A program made the translations under genes and the position numbers. From positions 162,707 through 226,706 of the forward strand of contig NZ_JAKSYJ010000236.1 of the NCBI RefSeq assembly GCF_022829365.1: DNA of 64,000 bases, given 5' to 3'. The DNA is from Methylobacterium sp. J-077 (GTDB lineage: Bacteria; Pseudomonadota; Alphaproteobacteria; Rhizobiales; Beijerinckiaceae). Below the pieces are notes generated by a model that was not told the origin of the DNA, made no database searches, and was given only the letters and a program-made list of their open reading frames with translations. Each line of letters opens with the position of its first letter. Within the stretch, counting starts at the first letter, position 1. Positions 54,271-63,005 of the stretch are shown piece after piece.

Positions 54271-55158
54271 ATGCTGAGACGGACGTTGAGCGGGGCGCTG
54301 CTGGTGGGACTGGGATGCCTCGTCGCGTCCGGACCCGCGGGCGCGCAGGAGAGCGCCAAGCCGACCTTCGTCTTCACCGGCATTCCCGACCAGGACGAGA
54401 GCCGCCTCGTGGAGCGCTTCGGCAAGGTGGCGACCTATCTCGAGGGCAAGCTCGGCGTGCCCGTGAAATACATCCCCGTGAAGAACTATCCGGCGGCGGT
54501 GACGGCCTTCACCAACGGCCAGGTCCAGCTCGCCTGGTTCGGCGGCTTCACCGGGGTGCAGGCGCGCAAGGCCGCGCCCGGCGCGCAAGCGATCGCGCAA
54601 GGCGCGGAGGACGCCGCCTTCAAGACCTACCTCATCGCCAACACGAAGACCGGCCTGGCGAAATCGGCCGACTTCCCGAAAGCGATCGCCGGCAAGACAT
54701 TCACGTTCGGCTCCCGCGCCTCGACCTCGGGCCGCCTGATGCCGGAATACTTCATCCGCGAGGCGTTCCCGGGTAAGACGCCCGACGAGGTGTTCGCCCG
54801 GGTCGGGTTCTCCGGGGACCACAGCCGCACGATCCAGCTGGTCCAGTCCGGGGCCTTCGAGGTCGGGGCGGTCGACTACTCGGTCTGGGATCTCGACAGC
54901 AAGGCCGGCAAGGTCGATCAGAAGGACGTCGGGGTCATCTGGGAGAGCCCGCCCTTCCCCGACTACCAGTGGACCGTGCGGGGCGACGTCGACGCGATCT
55001 ACGGCGCCGGCTTCACGGAGAAGCTGAAGTCGGCCCTGATCGGCATAACCGATCCGGCTATCCTGGCGCCCTTCGCCCGCTCGAAATTCATCCCGGTGAC
55101 CAACGCCGCCTATGAGCCGGTGGAGCGCGTGGCGAAAGCCACGGGCTTGCTGGACTAG
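54271..55158 (+). CDS. PhnD-like periplasmic binding protein, putative selenium-compound importer
   Basis: 295 residues. A signal peptide ends near residue 26 (SGPAGAQ). The mature protein starts with FVFTGIPDQDESRLVERFGK and contains KNYPAAVTAFTNGQVQLAWF and FTFGSRASTSGRLMPEYFIR. This sequence type belongs to the PhnD branch that NCBI names as putative selenate ABC transporter binding protein because it accompanies selD. The anion-binding region fits an oxyanion. ABC ATPase and permease genes follow. Confidence 0.85.
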   Translation: MLRRTLSGALLVGLGCLVASGPAGAQESAKPTFVFTGIPDQDESRLVERFGKVATYLEGKLGVPVKYIPVKNYPAAVTAFTNGQVQLAWFGGFTGVQARKAAPGAQAIAQGAEDAAFKTYLIANTKTGLAKSADFPKAIAGKTFTFGSRASTSGRLMPEYFIREAFPGKTPDEVFARVGFSGDHSRTIQLVQSGAFEVGAVDYSVWDLDSKAGKVDQKDVGVIWESPPFPDYQWTVRGDVDAIYGAGFTEKLKSALIGITDPAILAPFARSKFIPVTNAAYEPVERVAKATGLLD

Positions 55159-55854
55159 GTGGCCCGCGGCGCCGTGCTCCTCACCCCGCCCGAAGCGGAG
55201 ATCGTGCTGTCGGGCGCCCGGGCGGCCTATGACGGCAAGCCCGTCCTGTTCGGGGTCGACCTGACCATCCGAGCCGGGGAGCGCATCGCCCTGATGGGAC
55301 GCTCGGGGGCGGGGAAGTCCACCCTGCTCGGGCTCATCCACGCCCAGGCGCGCGCCCGCGTCGCGCTGATCCCGCAGGCGGCGGCCCTGGTGCGGACCCT
55401 GTCGGTCTTCCACAACGTCTACATGGGCCGGCTCGACCGGCGCTCGACCCTGCACAACCTGCGCACCCTGGCGTTTCCGGCCCGCGCCGACCTGTCCGAG
55501 ATCCGGGACATCCTCGGGGAGGTCGGCCTGTCCGGCGAGCTCCGCGCCAAGGCTGGCGCCCTGTCCGGCGGCCAGCAGCAGCGCGTGTCCGTGGCGCGCG
55601 CCCTCTACAACGGACGCCCGATCCTGATCGGGGACGAGCCGGTCTCGGCCCTGGACCGCACCCAGGGCGGCCTCGTCCTGGAGCGGCTGGCAGCGCGCCA
55701 CCGGACCCTGGTGCTGGCGCTCCACGACATCGCTCTGGCACTCGCGCATACCGACCGGATCGTGGTCCTCGACGCCGGGCGCATCGTGCTCGACGCGCCC
55801 GCCCGCGACCTCGACGAAGCGGCCCTCGTCCCGTTCTACGGGCAGGCCGCGTGA
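55159..55854 (+). CDS. ABC transporter ATP-binding protein (PhnC-like)
   Basis: 231 residues from a GTG directly after the binding-protein stop. Walker A is MGRSGAGKSTLL, the signature LSGGQQQRVSVARALYN, Walker B ILIGDEPVSALD, and the H-loop LALHDI. It powers import of the ligand of the binding protein. Its stop overlaps the permease start (GTGA). Confidence 0.93.
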   Translation: MARGAVLLTPPEAEIVLSGARAAYDGKPVLFGVDLTIRAGERIALMGRSGAGKSTLLGLIHAQARARVALIPQAAALVRTLSVFHNVYMGRLDRRSTLHNLRTLAFPARADLSEIRDILGEVGLSGELRAKAGALSGGQQQRVSVARALYNGRPILIGDEPVSALDRTQGGLVLERLAARHRTLVLALHDIALALAHTDRIVVLDAGRIVLDAPARDLDEAALVPFYGQAA

Positions 55855-57410
55855 GCGCCCTCCGCCGGATCCCCGGCTGGGGCTACGCGGCGGTGACGCG
55901 CTGGTTCGTCGGCGGGGCGCTGGCCGCGCTCCTGGCGGCCGACCTCGCGATCACGAGCCTCCATCCCTGGGCCGACCTCAAGCGCCTGCTCGGCGGCCTG
56001 ATCCACCCCGACTTCCCGTCGGTGGAAATCTGGAGCGTCGTCTACACGGTCGCGTTCGCGATCCTCGGCGTGACGCTGGGGGCCGGGGCCGGGTTCGTCC
56101 TCGCCATTCCCTTCGCCAGGGTCCGGAGCGTGCGCCTCGTCTGCGCCGCCCTCCGCTCCGTGCACGAGCTGTTCTGGGCACTGCTGCTGATGCAGGTGTT
56201 CGGCCTGTCGGCCACCACCGGCATCCTCGCCATCGCGCTGCCCTACGCGGGCATCTGCGCCAAGGTCTATTCCGAGATCATCGAGGAGGCGGACCTCGCG
56301 GCCCTGCGGGTGCTGCCCGAGGGAACCGGTGCCCTCTCGGCCTTCGCCTACGGCCGGCTGCCAGACGTCGCCGCCGCCTTCCGGCACTACACGCTCTACC
56401 GGTTCGAATGCGCCATGCGCTCAACCCTGGTGCTCGGCTTCATCGGCCTGCCGACCATGGGATTCTACCTCGAATCCGCCTTCCGGCAGGGCCGCTACGC
56501 CGAGGCCGGGGCATTGCTCCTGGTGTTCTACGCCCTGATCGGCTCGCGCCGCCTCTGGATGCGGCTCTCGACCCTGCCCATCCTTCTGGGGGTGAGCGTC
56601 CTCGTCCTCCCGGGGACGATCGGGACGACGGACTGGCTCGCGAACCTCGGACGCTTCGTGACGCACGACATCGTCCCGAGCCCGCTCCGCACCGGCGCGC
56701 TCCTCGATCCCGGGACCTGGACTCGGCTGGGGCACTGGTTCCGGCCGATCCTCACCCAGCAGATCCTGCCGGGCGCGTTCCAGACCCTGGTGCTGGCGCA
56801 GGTCGCGCTCGTCGCCACCGCGCTGGGCGCGCTGCTCCTGTTCCCCCTGGCCTCGCGCCGGTTCGCGGGGCCGGTCGGCCGGCACTTCGGCCGCGTTCTC
56901 CTCGTGGTCGTGCGCTCGACGCCGGAATACATGCTCGCCTACGTGCTGCTGCAACTGCTCGGCCCGTCGATGCTGCCGGCGATCCTGGCGCTGACCATCC
57001 ACAACGCCGGCATCGTCGGCTACCTGATGGGCCGCCACGCCGACGATCTCCCCTACCGTGCCGACGCCCCGACGGGCCTGAATCTCTACAGCTACGAGAC
57101 GGTGCCGCGGCTCTACGGGCAGTTTCTGGCCTATCTGCTGTACCGCTGGGAGCTGATCCTGCGCGAGAGCGCGATCTTCGGCATCCTCGGGGTGGCGACG
57201 CTCGGCTTCTACGTGGACGCGGCGATCTCGGAACTGCGCCTCGACGTCGCCGTGACGCTGATCGCGGCGACCGCCATCCTGACCATGCTGGTGGATGCGC
57301 TGTCCAGGACCCTTCGGCGGTCCCTGCGCCTCGCAGACTTGCCGATCCGCCTCTCCGAGCCGCGGCCCGGATCCGCGGCGACCCCGACCCTCCAGACGGC
57401 CTGCTCCTGA
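55851..57410 (+). CDS. ABC transporter permease, two PhnE-like halves fused
   Basis: 519 residues, twice the usual PhnE length. Each half has about 5-6 membrane segments and a permease loop: LRSVHELFWALLLMQVFGLS in the first and VVRSTPEYMLAYVLLQLLGP in the second. The two halves substitute for a homodimer or heterodimer. It probably forms the channel for the selenium-compound importer. Confidence 0.9.
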   Translation: MSALRRIPGWGYAAVTRWFVGGALAALLAADLAITSLHPWADLKRLLGGLIHPDFPSVEIWSVVYTVAFAILGVTLGAGAGFVLAIPFARVRSVRLVCAALRSVHELFWALLLMQVFGLSATTGILAIALPYAGICAKVYSEIIEEADLAALRVLPEGTGALSAFAYGRLPDVAAAFRHYTLYRFECAMRSTLVLGFIGLPTMGFYLESAFRQGRYAEAGALLLVFYALIGSRRLWMRLSTLPILLGVSVLVLPGTIGTTDWLANLGRFVTHDIVPSPLRTGALLDPGTWTRLGHWFRPILTQQILPGAFQTLVLAQVALVATALGALLLFPLASRRFAGPVGRHFGRVLLVVVRSTPEYMLAYVLLQLLGPSMLPAILALTIHNAGIVGYLMGRHADDLPYRADAPTGLNLYSYETVPRLYGQFLAYLLYRWELILRESAIFGILGVATLGFYVDAAISELRLDVAVTLIAATAILTMLVDALSRTLRRSLRLADLPIRLSEPRPGSAATPTLQTACS

Positions 57411-57443
57411 CCGGCCTGCGCCCCACCACCGAGGATCGATGCC

Positions 57444-58106
57444 ATGCGAACGGATCCCTTCACCGACACCTGGCTGTTCCTGATCGGGCAGCAGAGTGAT
57501 CAACTCGCCCTGGGCTACGGGCGCTGGCTCGTGGTCGGCGGCTTCCTTCTGCTGCTCCTGGGGAGCATCGCCATCGCGCTCCGCGAATGGGTCGAAGATC
57601 CGGTGCAGCGCACCGGACGGGATTTGACCCTGTGGGCTCTGCGCGTCCTGGTCGGGGCCATGTGGTTCCAGGGGATGCTCTGGAAGCTGCCGTTCTTCTC
57701 AACCGAGAACGGCCTGTATTTCTGGACGGGTGAAGAGGTGTCGAACGCCGCCTTCCAGATCCACCGCGATCTGGTGAAAACCGTGCTGCTGCCGGTGCCG
57801 AACTTCTACGTCCTCGATCTGCTGGTCTTCTTCACCGAGCTGGCCTTCGCGGTCTCGCTGCTCCTGGGTCTCGGCGTGCGGATCACCGCGGCCATCGGCG
57901 TGGCCTTCGTCGCCCAGCTCTGGCTCGGCCTGTACCAGCATCCGCAGGAATGGCCCTTTACCTACGTCTTCCTCGGTGGCCTCATGGCCCTGTTCAGCGT
58001 CTTCGGCGCCGGGCGCAGCCTCGGCCTCGACGCGGAGCTGCGCCGGCGCTTCCCCCCGGGCCTGACCTACGGGTGGGCCGCCAGCCTCGTCCGCATCGCC
58101 ACCTGA
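57444..58106 (+). CDS. DoxX/TQO-like membrane protein
   Basis: 220 residues with about four membrane segments after a short N-terminus. WALRVLVGAMWFQGMLWKLP and LLVFFTELAFAVSLLLGLGV are in the style of DoxX/DoxD, a subunit of thiosulfate:quinone oxidoreductase. It lies 33 bases after the permease gene. A role in electron transfer for oxidised selenium or sulfur species is possible but inferred. Confidence 0.75.
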   Translation: MRTDPFTDTWLFLIGQQSDQLALGYGRWLVVGGFLLLLLGSIAIALREWVEDPVQRTGRDLTLWALRVLVGAMWFQGMLWKLPFFSTENGLYFWTGEEVSNAAFQIHRDLVKTVLLPVPNFYVLDLLVFFTELAFAVSLLLGLGVRITAAIGVAFVAQLWLGLYQHPQEWPFTYVFLGGLMALFSVFGAGRSLGLDAELRRRFPPGLTYGWAASLVRIAT

Positions 58107-58136
58107 GGGCGTGGGCTGCGGCGCTGGCCCCCCCCG

Positions 58137-58859
58137 TCAGCCGGCGGGGCGCCCCTCTCGGGAGAGGGTGCGGGCGAGGCGCAGGAAGGTGGTGGCGATG
58201 ATCCAGGCGGCGTGGATTCCCGCGCGCCAGTCGCCGGAGACTTTGGAGGCCCCGCCCCGGCGCGGCCGCTGGCCCACGGCGATCTCCTCGCAGCGCAGGC
58301 CCGCCGCGGAGGCGCGCATCAGCATCTCGAGGTTCCAGCCATAGGTTTCGTCCGCCATGCCGAGGCGTGCCAACGCGTCGCGGCGGATGGCGCGGAACGG
58401 CGACATGTCGGTGAAACGGGCCCCGTAGACGAGGCGCAGGAGCCCGCCCGCCAGGTGCCCGGCGACGATCTGCTGCGGGCTCATGGCACCCGGCTCCCGG
58501 CTCCCCCGGATCCGGGAGCCGTGCACGAAGTCGGCGCGGCCCGTTCGGATCGGATCGAGCAGGCCCGGGAGACGGTCGAGCCGGTCGCTGCCGTCGCCGT
58601 CCACGAACAGGACGATGTGGGTCTCGGGCGGCAGCGCGGTGATGCCCGTCTGGATCGCCCGGCCGTAGCCGCGGCGCGGCTCGACGATGACGTGGGCGCC
58701 GGCGCTCGTCGCCCGCGCGGCGGTCGCGTCCCGCGAGCCGCCATCGACCACGACGACCGCATCGGCGCCGTTCGCCAGCAACCCGGCGACGACGTCGGCG
58801 ATCGCGGTCTCCTCGTCCAGGCAGGGGACGATGGCCGTGACGGAGGGGAAAGCGGTCAC
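58137..58859 (-). CDS. GT2 glycosyltransferase, rSAM/selenodomain-associated type
   Basis: 240 residues from a GTG overlapping the radical SAM stop by 4 bases. Motifs are VTAIVPCLDEETAIADVVAG, VVVVDGGSRDAT and LFVDGDGSDR (DxD-like). The family resembles the GT2 proteins catalogued as rSAM/selenodomain-associated transferase 2. It ends 31 bases from the DoxX-like gene, convergently. Confidence 0.82.
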   Translation of the reverse strand: MTAFPSVTAIVPCLDEETAIADVVAGLLANGADAVVVVDGGSRDATAARATSAGAHVIVEPRRGYGRAIQTGITALPPETHIVLFVDGDGSDRLDRLPGLLDPIRTGRADFVHGSRIRGSREPGAMSPQQIVAGHLAGGLLRLVYGARFTDMSPFRAIRRDALARLGMADETYGWNLEMLMRASAAGLRCEEIAVGQRPRRGGASKVSGDWRAGIHAAWIIATTFLRLARTLSREGRPAG

Positions 58860-59923
58860 AGGCTCCAGCGCAGCCCGCAATTGCCGCAGGCCTGCGGCGG
58901 CGTGTCGGAGAGCAGCGCCGCGCGGAAATCGGTGTAGGCGGCGCCGTTCCAGATGGCCCGCAGGCTGTCCTGCGTGGCGTCACCGAGGGTGTAGTTCTCG
59001 TAGCCGCGCTGCGAGAACGGGGCGATGCAGCAGGGAAGCGCCCGGCCGTTGGCGGTGACGTACATGACGTTCCACGGCCGGCGGCACAGCGACCAGGGCG
59101 AGCCGTCGTCGTCGCGCCTGAGGCTCATGCCGGGCTCGCTCGCTGCGCCCGAGGCCGAGAAGGTGAGGCCGAGCTCGGCCGCGACCGCCTCGGCCTCGGC
59201 GAGGTAATGGGCCTCGTCCGCCTCCATGCGCTCGTAGAGGGCCTGATCGGGTCGGGCCATGCCGATGGCGCCGTCCTCGAAATAGACCAGGCGTTGCAGG
59301 TAGACCTCCTTCACCCCGGCCTCGGCGGCCACCCGCACGAAGGCGGCGAGTTCGGGCAGGGTCTCCTTGAGGCCAGTGAGCCAGGCGGAGACCCGGGGCC
59401 TCGCGTGCCCCTCGCGCTCCTGCAGGGCCCGGAAGGCGCGGACGTTCTTCAGGATGCGCTCGAAGTAGTCCTTGCCGCGCACGGCGATGTAGGAGGCCCG
59501 CGTCGAAGCGTCGAGAGAAACGCGCAGCTCGTCGAGCCCCGCCTCGATCAGGGCGCGGCCGTTCTTCTCCGACAGCACCGTGCCGTTGGTGTTGAACAGG
59601 ACGTAGGTGCCGCGATCCTTGAGGTAGCGGACCATGCGCGGCAGGTCCTTCACCAGCATCGGCTCGCCGACCCCGTGGAGCACGGCCCGGCTGAGATGGG
59701 GCACCTGATCGACGATCGTCGTGAACAGCTCCCAGCTCATGTCGGCTGGCGGCTCGAGCTCGACGTAAGTGCGCGGGCAGGTTGTGCAGAGCAGGTTGCA
59801 GCGGTTCGTCACCTCCAGGTAGAGGCAGACCGGGGGTCGCTCGACGACGGTGCCGACCGCCTTCGGCGCCGCCTCGTGGTAGCGGCGCGGATCGACGACC
59901 GGGACGGCGGGGCTGGCGGTCAT
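58856..59923 (-). CDS. Radical SAM protein with C-terminal SPASM-like cysteines
   Basis: 355 residues from the ATG at 59923. The cluster motif is C42NLLCTTC49. Further conserved parts are HGVGEPMLVKDL and VLFNTNGTVL, and a C-terminal Cys region with ALPCCIAPFSQRG and CGNCGLRW. It resembles rSAM/selenodomain proteins. It lies between the membrane and GT2 glycosyltransferase genes with 4-base overlaps. Confidence 0.9.
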   Translation of the reverse strand: MTASPAVPVVDPRRYHEAAPKAVGTVVERPPVCLYLEVTNRCNLLCTTCPRTYVELEPPADMSWELFTTIVDQVPHLSRAVLHGVGEPMLVKDLPRMVRYLKDRGTYVLFNTNGTVLSEKNGRALIEAGLDELRVSLDASTRASYIAVRGKDYFERILKNVRAFRALQEREGHARPRVSAWLTGLKETLPELAAFVRVAAEAGVKEVYLQRLVYFEDGAIGMARPDQALYERMEADEAHYLAEAEAVAAELGLTFSASGAASEPGMSLRRDDDGSPWSLCRRPWNVMYVTANGRALPCCIAPFSQRGYENYTLGDATQDSLRAIWNGAAYTDFRAALLSDTPPQACGNCGLRWSL

Positions 59924-61227
59924 CGGGAGGCTCCCTGTCGCCGGACGAGGGCGACCTGTGCCAGCCCGGCCGCCGCGACCACGGCGGCCAGGAGCGCGGA
60001 GCGGGCCTCGAAGGAGAGCTGCGGATCGCCGGGAACGACATCGTAAAGCATGAAGCCTCCCACCGTCAGGGCCCACCCCGGAAGGGTCGCGGCGATACTC
60101 AGGAACGGCACCGCCATCAACAGATACCATGGGAATTCGGGCGAGAGCAGGAAGAGTAACGTCACGATCGAAAGATTGATGTCGTGCAGGTTCCGCGCGG
60201 GCGTCCGCACCGCGCGGAACCCGGTCCGCAGGGCCAGGGCCGCCAGGATCGCGAGGCAGAGGCCGAGATAGATGGCGGTGTCGTGCGGCCATTCCCCAAC
60301 GCAGCCGCGCCAGAGACGCAGGGGGGTGAACCCGGCGCCCGAAGACAGCCCCTCCTCCTCGACGTATCCGGTGGCGAGGAAGCCGAGCACGCCGCGTCCG
60401 ACCGAGAGATAGGGAAGGTAGGCCGCCGCGATGACGGCGGGCACCAGCCCAATCATCCGCCAGTCCCAGGGGCGCCACAGACCGGGCAGCGCGATCAGCG
60501 CGAAGGGCTTGGCCAGCGCCGCCAGGACGATCGCGCCCGCCCCCGCGTAGCGCCGGCCGAGGACCAGGGCGAGCCAGAGGCCCAGCATCATCAGAGCGAT
60601 CATCAATCCGTCGACGTGCCCCTGGCCGGCGATCTCCCAGACCGGGAGCGGATGCCAGGCATAGGCCGCGATCCGCGTCACCGGCTGCCCGGTGAGGCGC
60701 AGCAGGCCGACCAGCGCCACGAGGGTCGCGCCCTCGCAGGCCACCAGCGCGACCTTGAGCGCGAGCGGGCTCTCCGACAGGCGGGTGACGAGGAAGAAGA
60801 ACGCCTGGGCCACGGGCGGATAGATGGTCACCGCGTAATCGGCGCGGTTGATGAACGGGTAGACCGCCGCGCCGCGCAACGACGCCAGCGCGGGATCGGC
60901 CGGAACGTAGCGATAGGGGTTGATGCCAGCGCCCTGCACGATCCCGTCCCAGACGTAGCGGAAGATATCCGTAGACAGGATCGGCGGCGCCGGCAGCGCC
61001 AGCACACGCATGGTCAGGCCGGCGCCGATTATGATGGTGAGCGCCGCGCGCCCCTCGATCCCCTCCAGGCGTGCGCCCAGGGCCGCGACCACCCCGCTGG
61101 CGACGACGAGCATCAGGAAGGCATCGTCCCCCAGTCTCTGGAGCGCCGGCATCCCGAGACCGACCAGCACGATCCCGATGAGGCCGAGAGCGGTGAGGCG
61201 CCTGGCGGCTCCCCGATCCACGCTCAT
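59920..61227 (-). CDS. Membrane glycosyltransferase (GT87/mannosyltransferase-like)
   Basis: 435 residues from the ATG at 61227, which overlaps the upstream stop; an ATG at 61239 is an alternative. About 10-11 membrane segments are visible. The loop LSTDIFRYVWDGIVQGAGIN carries the acidic residues typical of lipid-linked sugar-using glycosyltransferases (GT-C fold). It probably adds sugar to a product at the membrane. Confidence 0.8.
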   Translation of the reverse strand: MSVDRGAARRLTALGLIGIVLVGLGMPALQRLGDDAFLMLVVASGVVAALGARLEGIEGRAALTIIIGAGLTMRVLALPAPPILSTDIFRYVWDGIVQGAGINPYRYVPADPALASLRGAAVYPFINRADYAVTIYPPVAQAFFFLVTRLSESPLALKVALVACEGATLVALVGLLRLTGQPVTRIAAYAWHPLPVWEIAGQGHVDGLMIALMMLGLWLALVLGRRYAGAGAIVLAALAKPFALIALPGLWRPWDWRMIGLVPAVIAAAYLPYLSVGRGVLGFLATGYVEEEGLSSGAGFTPLRLWRGCVGEWPHDTAIYLGLCLAILAALALRTGFRAVRTPARNLHDINLSIVTLLFLLSPEFPWYLLMAVPFLSIAATLPGWALTVGGFMLYDVVPGDPQLSFEARSALLAAVVAAAGLAQVALVRRQGASR

Positions 61228-61934
61228 ACCTCCGGCCATTGGGCCAGCATCGCGCGGGTCGCCGGGGCCGGGCCGCCGCTGACGCCGGGCGATGCGAAGG
61301 CCGGCGGGGTTCCGGCGATCTCCGCCTGCAGAACCCGGAGGGCCTCCAAGTCGTCGATGTCGTACCAGACCGGAAGCATTTCGACCGAGAGGGCGATCCC
61401 GGCAGCCCGCTCCAGGGTCAGGCGTAGTACGTCGCCCGTGCTCCACGGGATGTCGGCGAAGAGTTCGGGATGGTCGCGCTTCAGCCCGATCAGGGTGTAG
61501 CCCCCATCGATCGCCGGCCCGAGCACGACCCGGTCGCCTGGTCGCCGCAGGGCTGTGATCGCGGCGGTGAGAAGCGCCACCGGCAGGGTCGGCGAGTCGG
61601 AATTGATCAGCACGACGCAGTCATGGCCTGCCTCGCCCAGCAGCCGCTGCACCGCGGTGCCGAGGACGAGCCCGAACTCCGCACCTTCCTGAAGGAGCAG
61701 CCGGAAGGTCGGCGGCAGGATCTGCGCGAGTTCGGCCTCGCTTCCGGCCGGCGCATAGACGCCGTAGCCCTGGCGCCCCAGGGCGTCCGGCACCGCCAGC
61801 ACGGCGTTGGCGACATCCTCGAGGAAGCAGGCGGAGAGGTGGGCCGCGCGCTCCTGCCCCAGGCAGGCGGCAAGCCGCGTCTTGGTGCGGCCCGGATGCG
61901 GAGCCTTGCACATGATCCCGAGCGCTGCGCTCAT
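61224..61934 (-). CDS. DUF2064 transferase, rSAM/selenodomain-associated type 1
   Basis: 236 residues. It has a nucleotidyltransferase/GT-A-like fold: LGIMCKAPHPGRTKTRLAA, VVLINSDSPTLPVALL and LGPAIDGGYTLIGLK. The family is catalogued as transferase 1, rSAM/selenodomain-associated. The ATG at 61934 is chosen for family length. It heads the minus-strand operon of four coupled genes. Confidence 0.85.
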   Translation of the reverse strand: MSAALGIMCKAPHPGRTKTRLAACLGQERAAHLSACFLEDVANAVLAVPDALGRQGYGVYAPAGSEAELAQILPPTFRLLLQEGAEFGLVLGTAVQRLLGEAGHDCVVLINSDSPTLPVALLTAAITALRRPGDRVVLGPAIDGGYTLIGLKRDHPELFADIPWSTGDVLRLTLERAAGIALSVEMLPVWYDIDDLEALRVLQAEIAGTPPAFASPGVSGGPAPATRAMLAQWPEV

Positions 61935-62505
61935 GCGTCCCTCATCCCCGCCCGGCTCCGCACCTTCTTCATGCGAGCGCAACGGCTACGGAACGCTGCG
62001 GTCTCGGGCGAAAACAGACGGCATTCGGTGCCGGAAGCCAAATCACAAAGTCAGGTCCGACCACCGCTTGTTTGTAACGGACCCGACCGGACGCGACACA
62101 CTCAGATTTGAGTGCCGCGGATCCGTGGTGGGTATCGGCCCGTCCGCTTCCGTGCACCTCACCGCTCTATGACCGCTACGCATGCAGATCTGTGGATCGG
62201 CCCCGAAGCGTGACCCAGGAACAAATGCAGCTCAATCTTTTTCCCAACTATAAAAATGCAGATCGAAAAGGGGTCACGATCGGCGCCGATCGTGACCCCT
62301 TTTCGTGATCTCATTCAGATTTATTCTCAGCAACTTAAGCCCATCTGCGAATGGGGCGATGCTTCGACACCGATCTACAAGGAGCTTGCACGAGCTGCGT
62401 GCGAAGGGCTCGTCCGGTGCCCCAAGCAATACGGCGCTGACCAGAGCGCGCGCGAGGAAGCCGGCCGGGGCTCGGGGGCGATTGAGCGCAGGCATGCGCG
62501 GCCTT
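61935..62505. other. Gap without a convincing gene, holding a perfect palindrome
   Basis: No open frame has coding character. It must contain the promoter of the four-gene minus-strand operon (start 61934). The palindrome at 62264-62305 is listed separately. Confidence 0.5.
62264..62305. repeat. Perfect 42-bp palindrome
   Basis: The 21-base half at 62264-62284 is the exact complement of 62285-62305, with no spacer (centre GGCGCC). The outer part is AT-rich (CGAAAAGGGG), the inner GC-rich. It is far from any gene end, so it may be a terminator, a protein-binding site or a foreign remnant. Confidence 0.85.
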
Positions 62506-62703
62506 TCAGTCCCGGAAGAAGTGGCCAGCGACATAGTGCCTGTCGCGCCGGTTCGTGCGCCATTCGGATCGCGGGTGGCAATGCCTCGGATGACCGTGGC
62601 AGCCTCGGGCGTGGAGCATGCCGGGGGTGGCGGAGGCCGGACCGGTGATGAACGGCAACGGCGCCATAAGGGCGAGCCGAATCGGCAGCGTTGCACGAAT
62701 CAA
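62506..62703 (-). CDS. Small secreted His/Arg-rich protein
   Basis: 65 residues from a TTG with GGGGGA upstream. A signal peptide appears to end at ITGPASA. The mature part is rich in His, Arg and Cys (ARGCHGHPRHCHPRSEWRTN, then YVAGHFF), like small secreted proteins common in methylobacteria. Function unknown; metal binding is possible. Confidence 0.45.
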   Translation of the reverse strand: MIRATLPIRLALMAPLPFITGPASATPGMLHARGCHGHPRHCHPRSEWRTNRRDRHYVAGHFFRD

Positions 62704-63005
62704 GGATGCATCCCCCAGTTGAAGATGCAGCCTAATCGCGTGCGGGCGCTCGGCGTGGGGATTCGATTTTCAGGCTTACCGGCAGCGGACCCTATTTCCA
62801 CCGGCAGTACCTTCGTGCTGCCTTTCGGTACCCGCAGCCGAGCGAGACGTGATGATATGGCCGCCCGGCCATTCGCCTCGCGTGCCCCTACGAAATGCCA
62901 ACTCTGTCTCAGATCATGATTGCTAGGAGAGGCACCTTGTCTGCATTGGCTTAGGCTCCCCTCGCGCCGCAGGCCCCGCAGAGGCCCATGCGCTGGAGGA
63001 AACAC

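Noticed and set aside
52921..55749. The long upstream extension of the radical SAM frame to 55749
   Set aside because: It runs antisense through the binding-protein and ATPase genes. The ATG at 53997 gives the family length and the usual N-terminus.
62305..62919. A 204-codon plus-strand frame in the right gap
   Set aside because: The translation lacks any domain or hydrophobic core and its composition looks random. The minus strand has a better small secreted candidate here.
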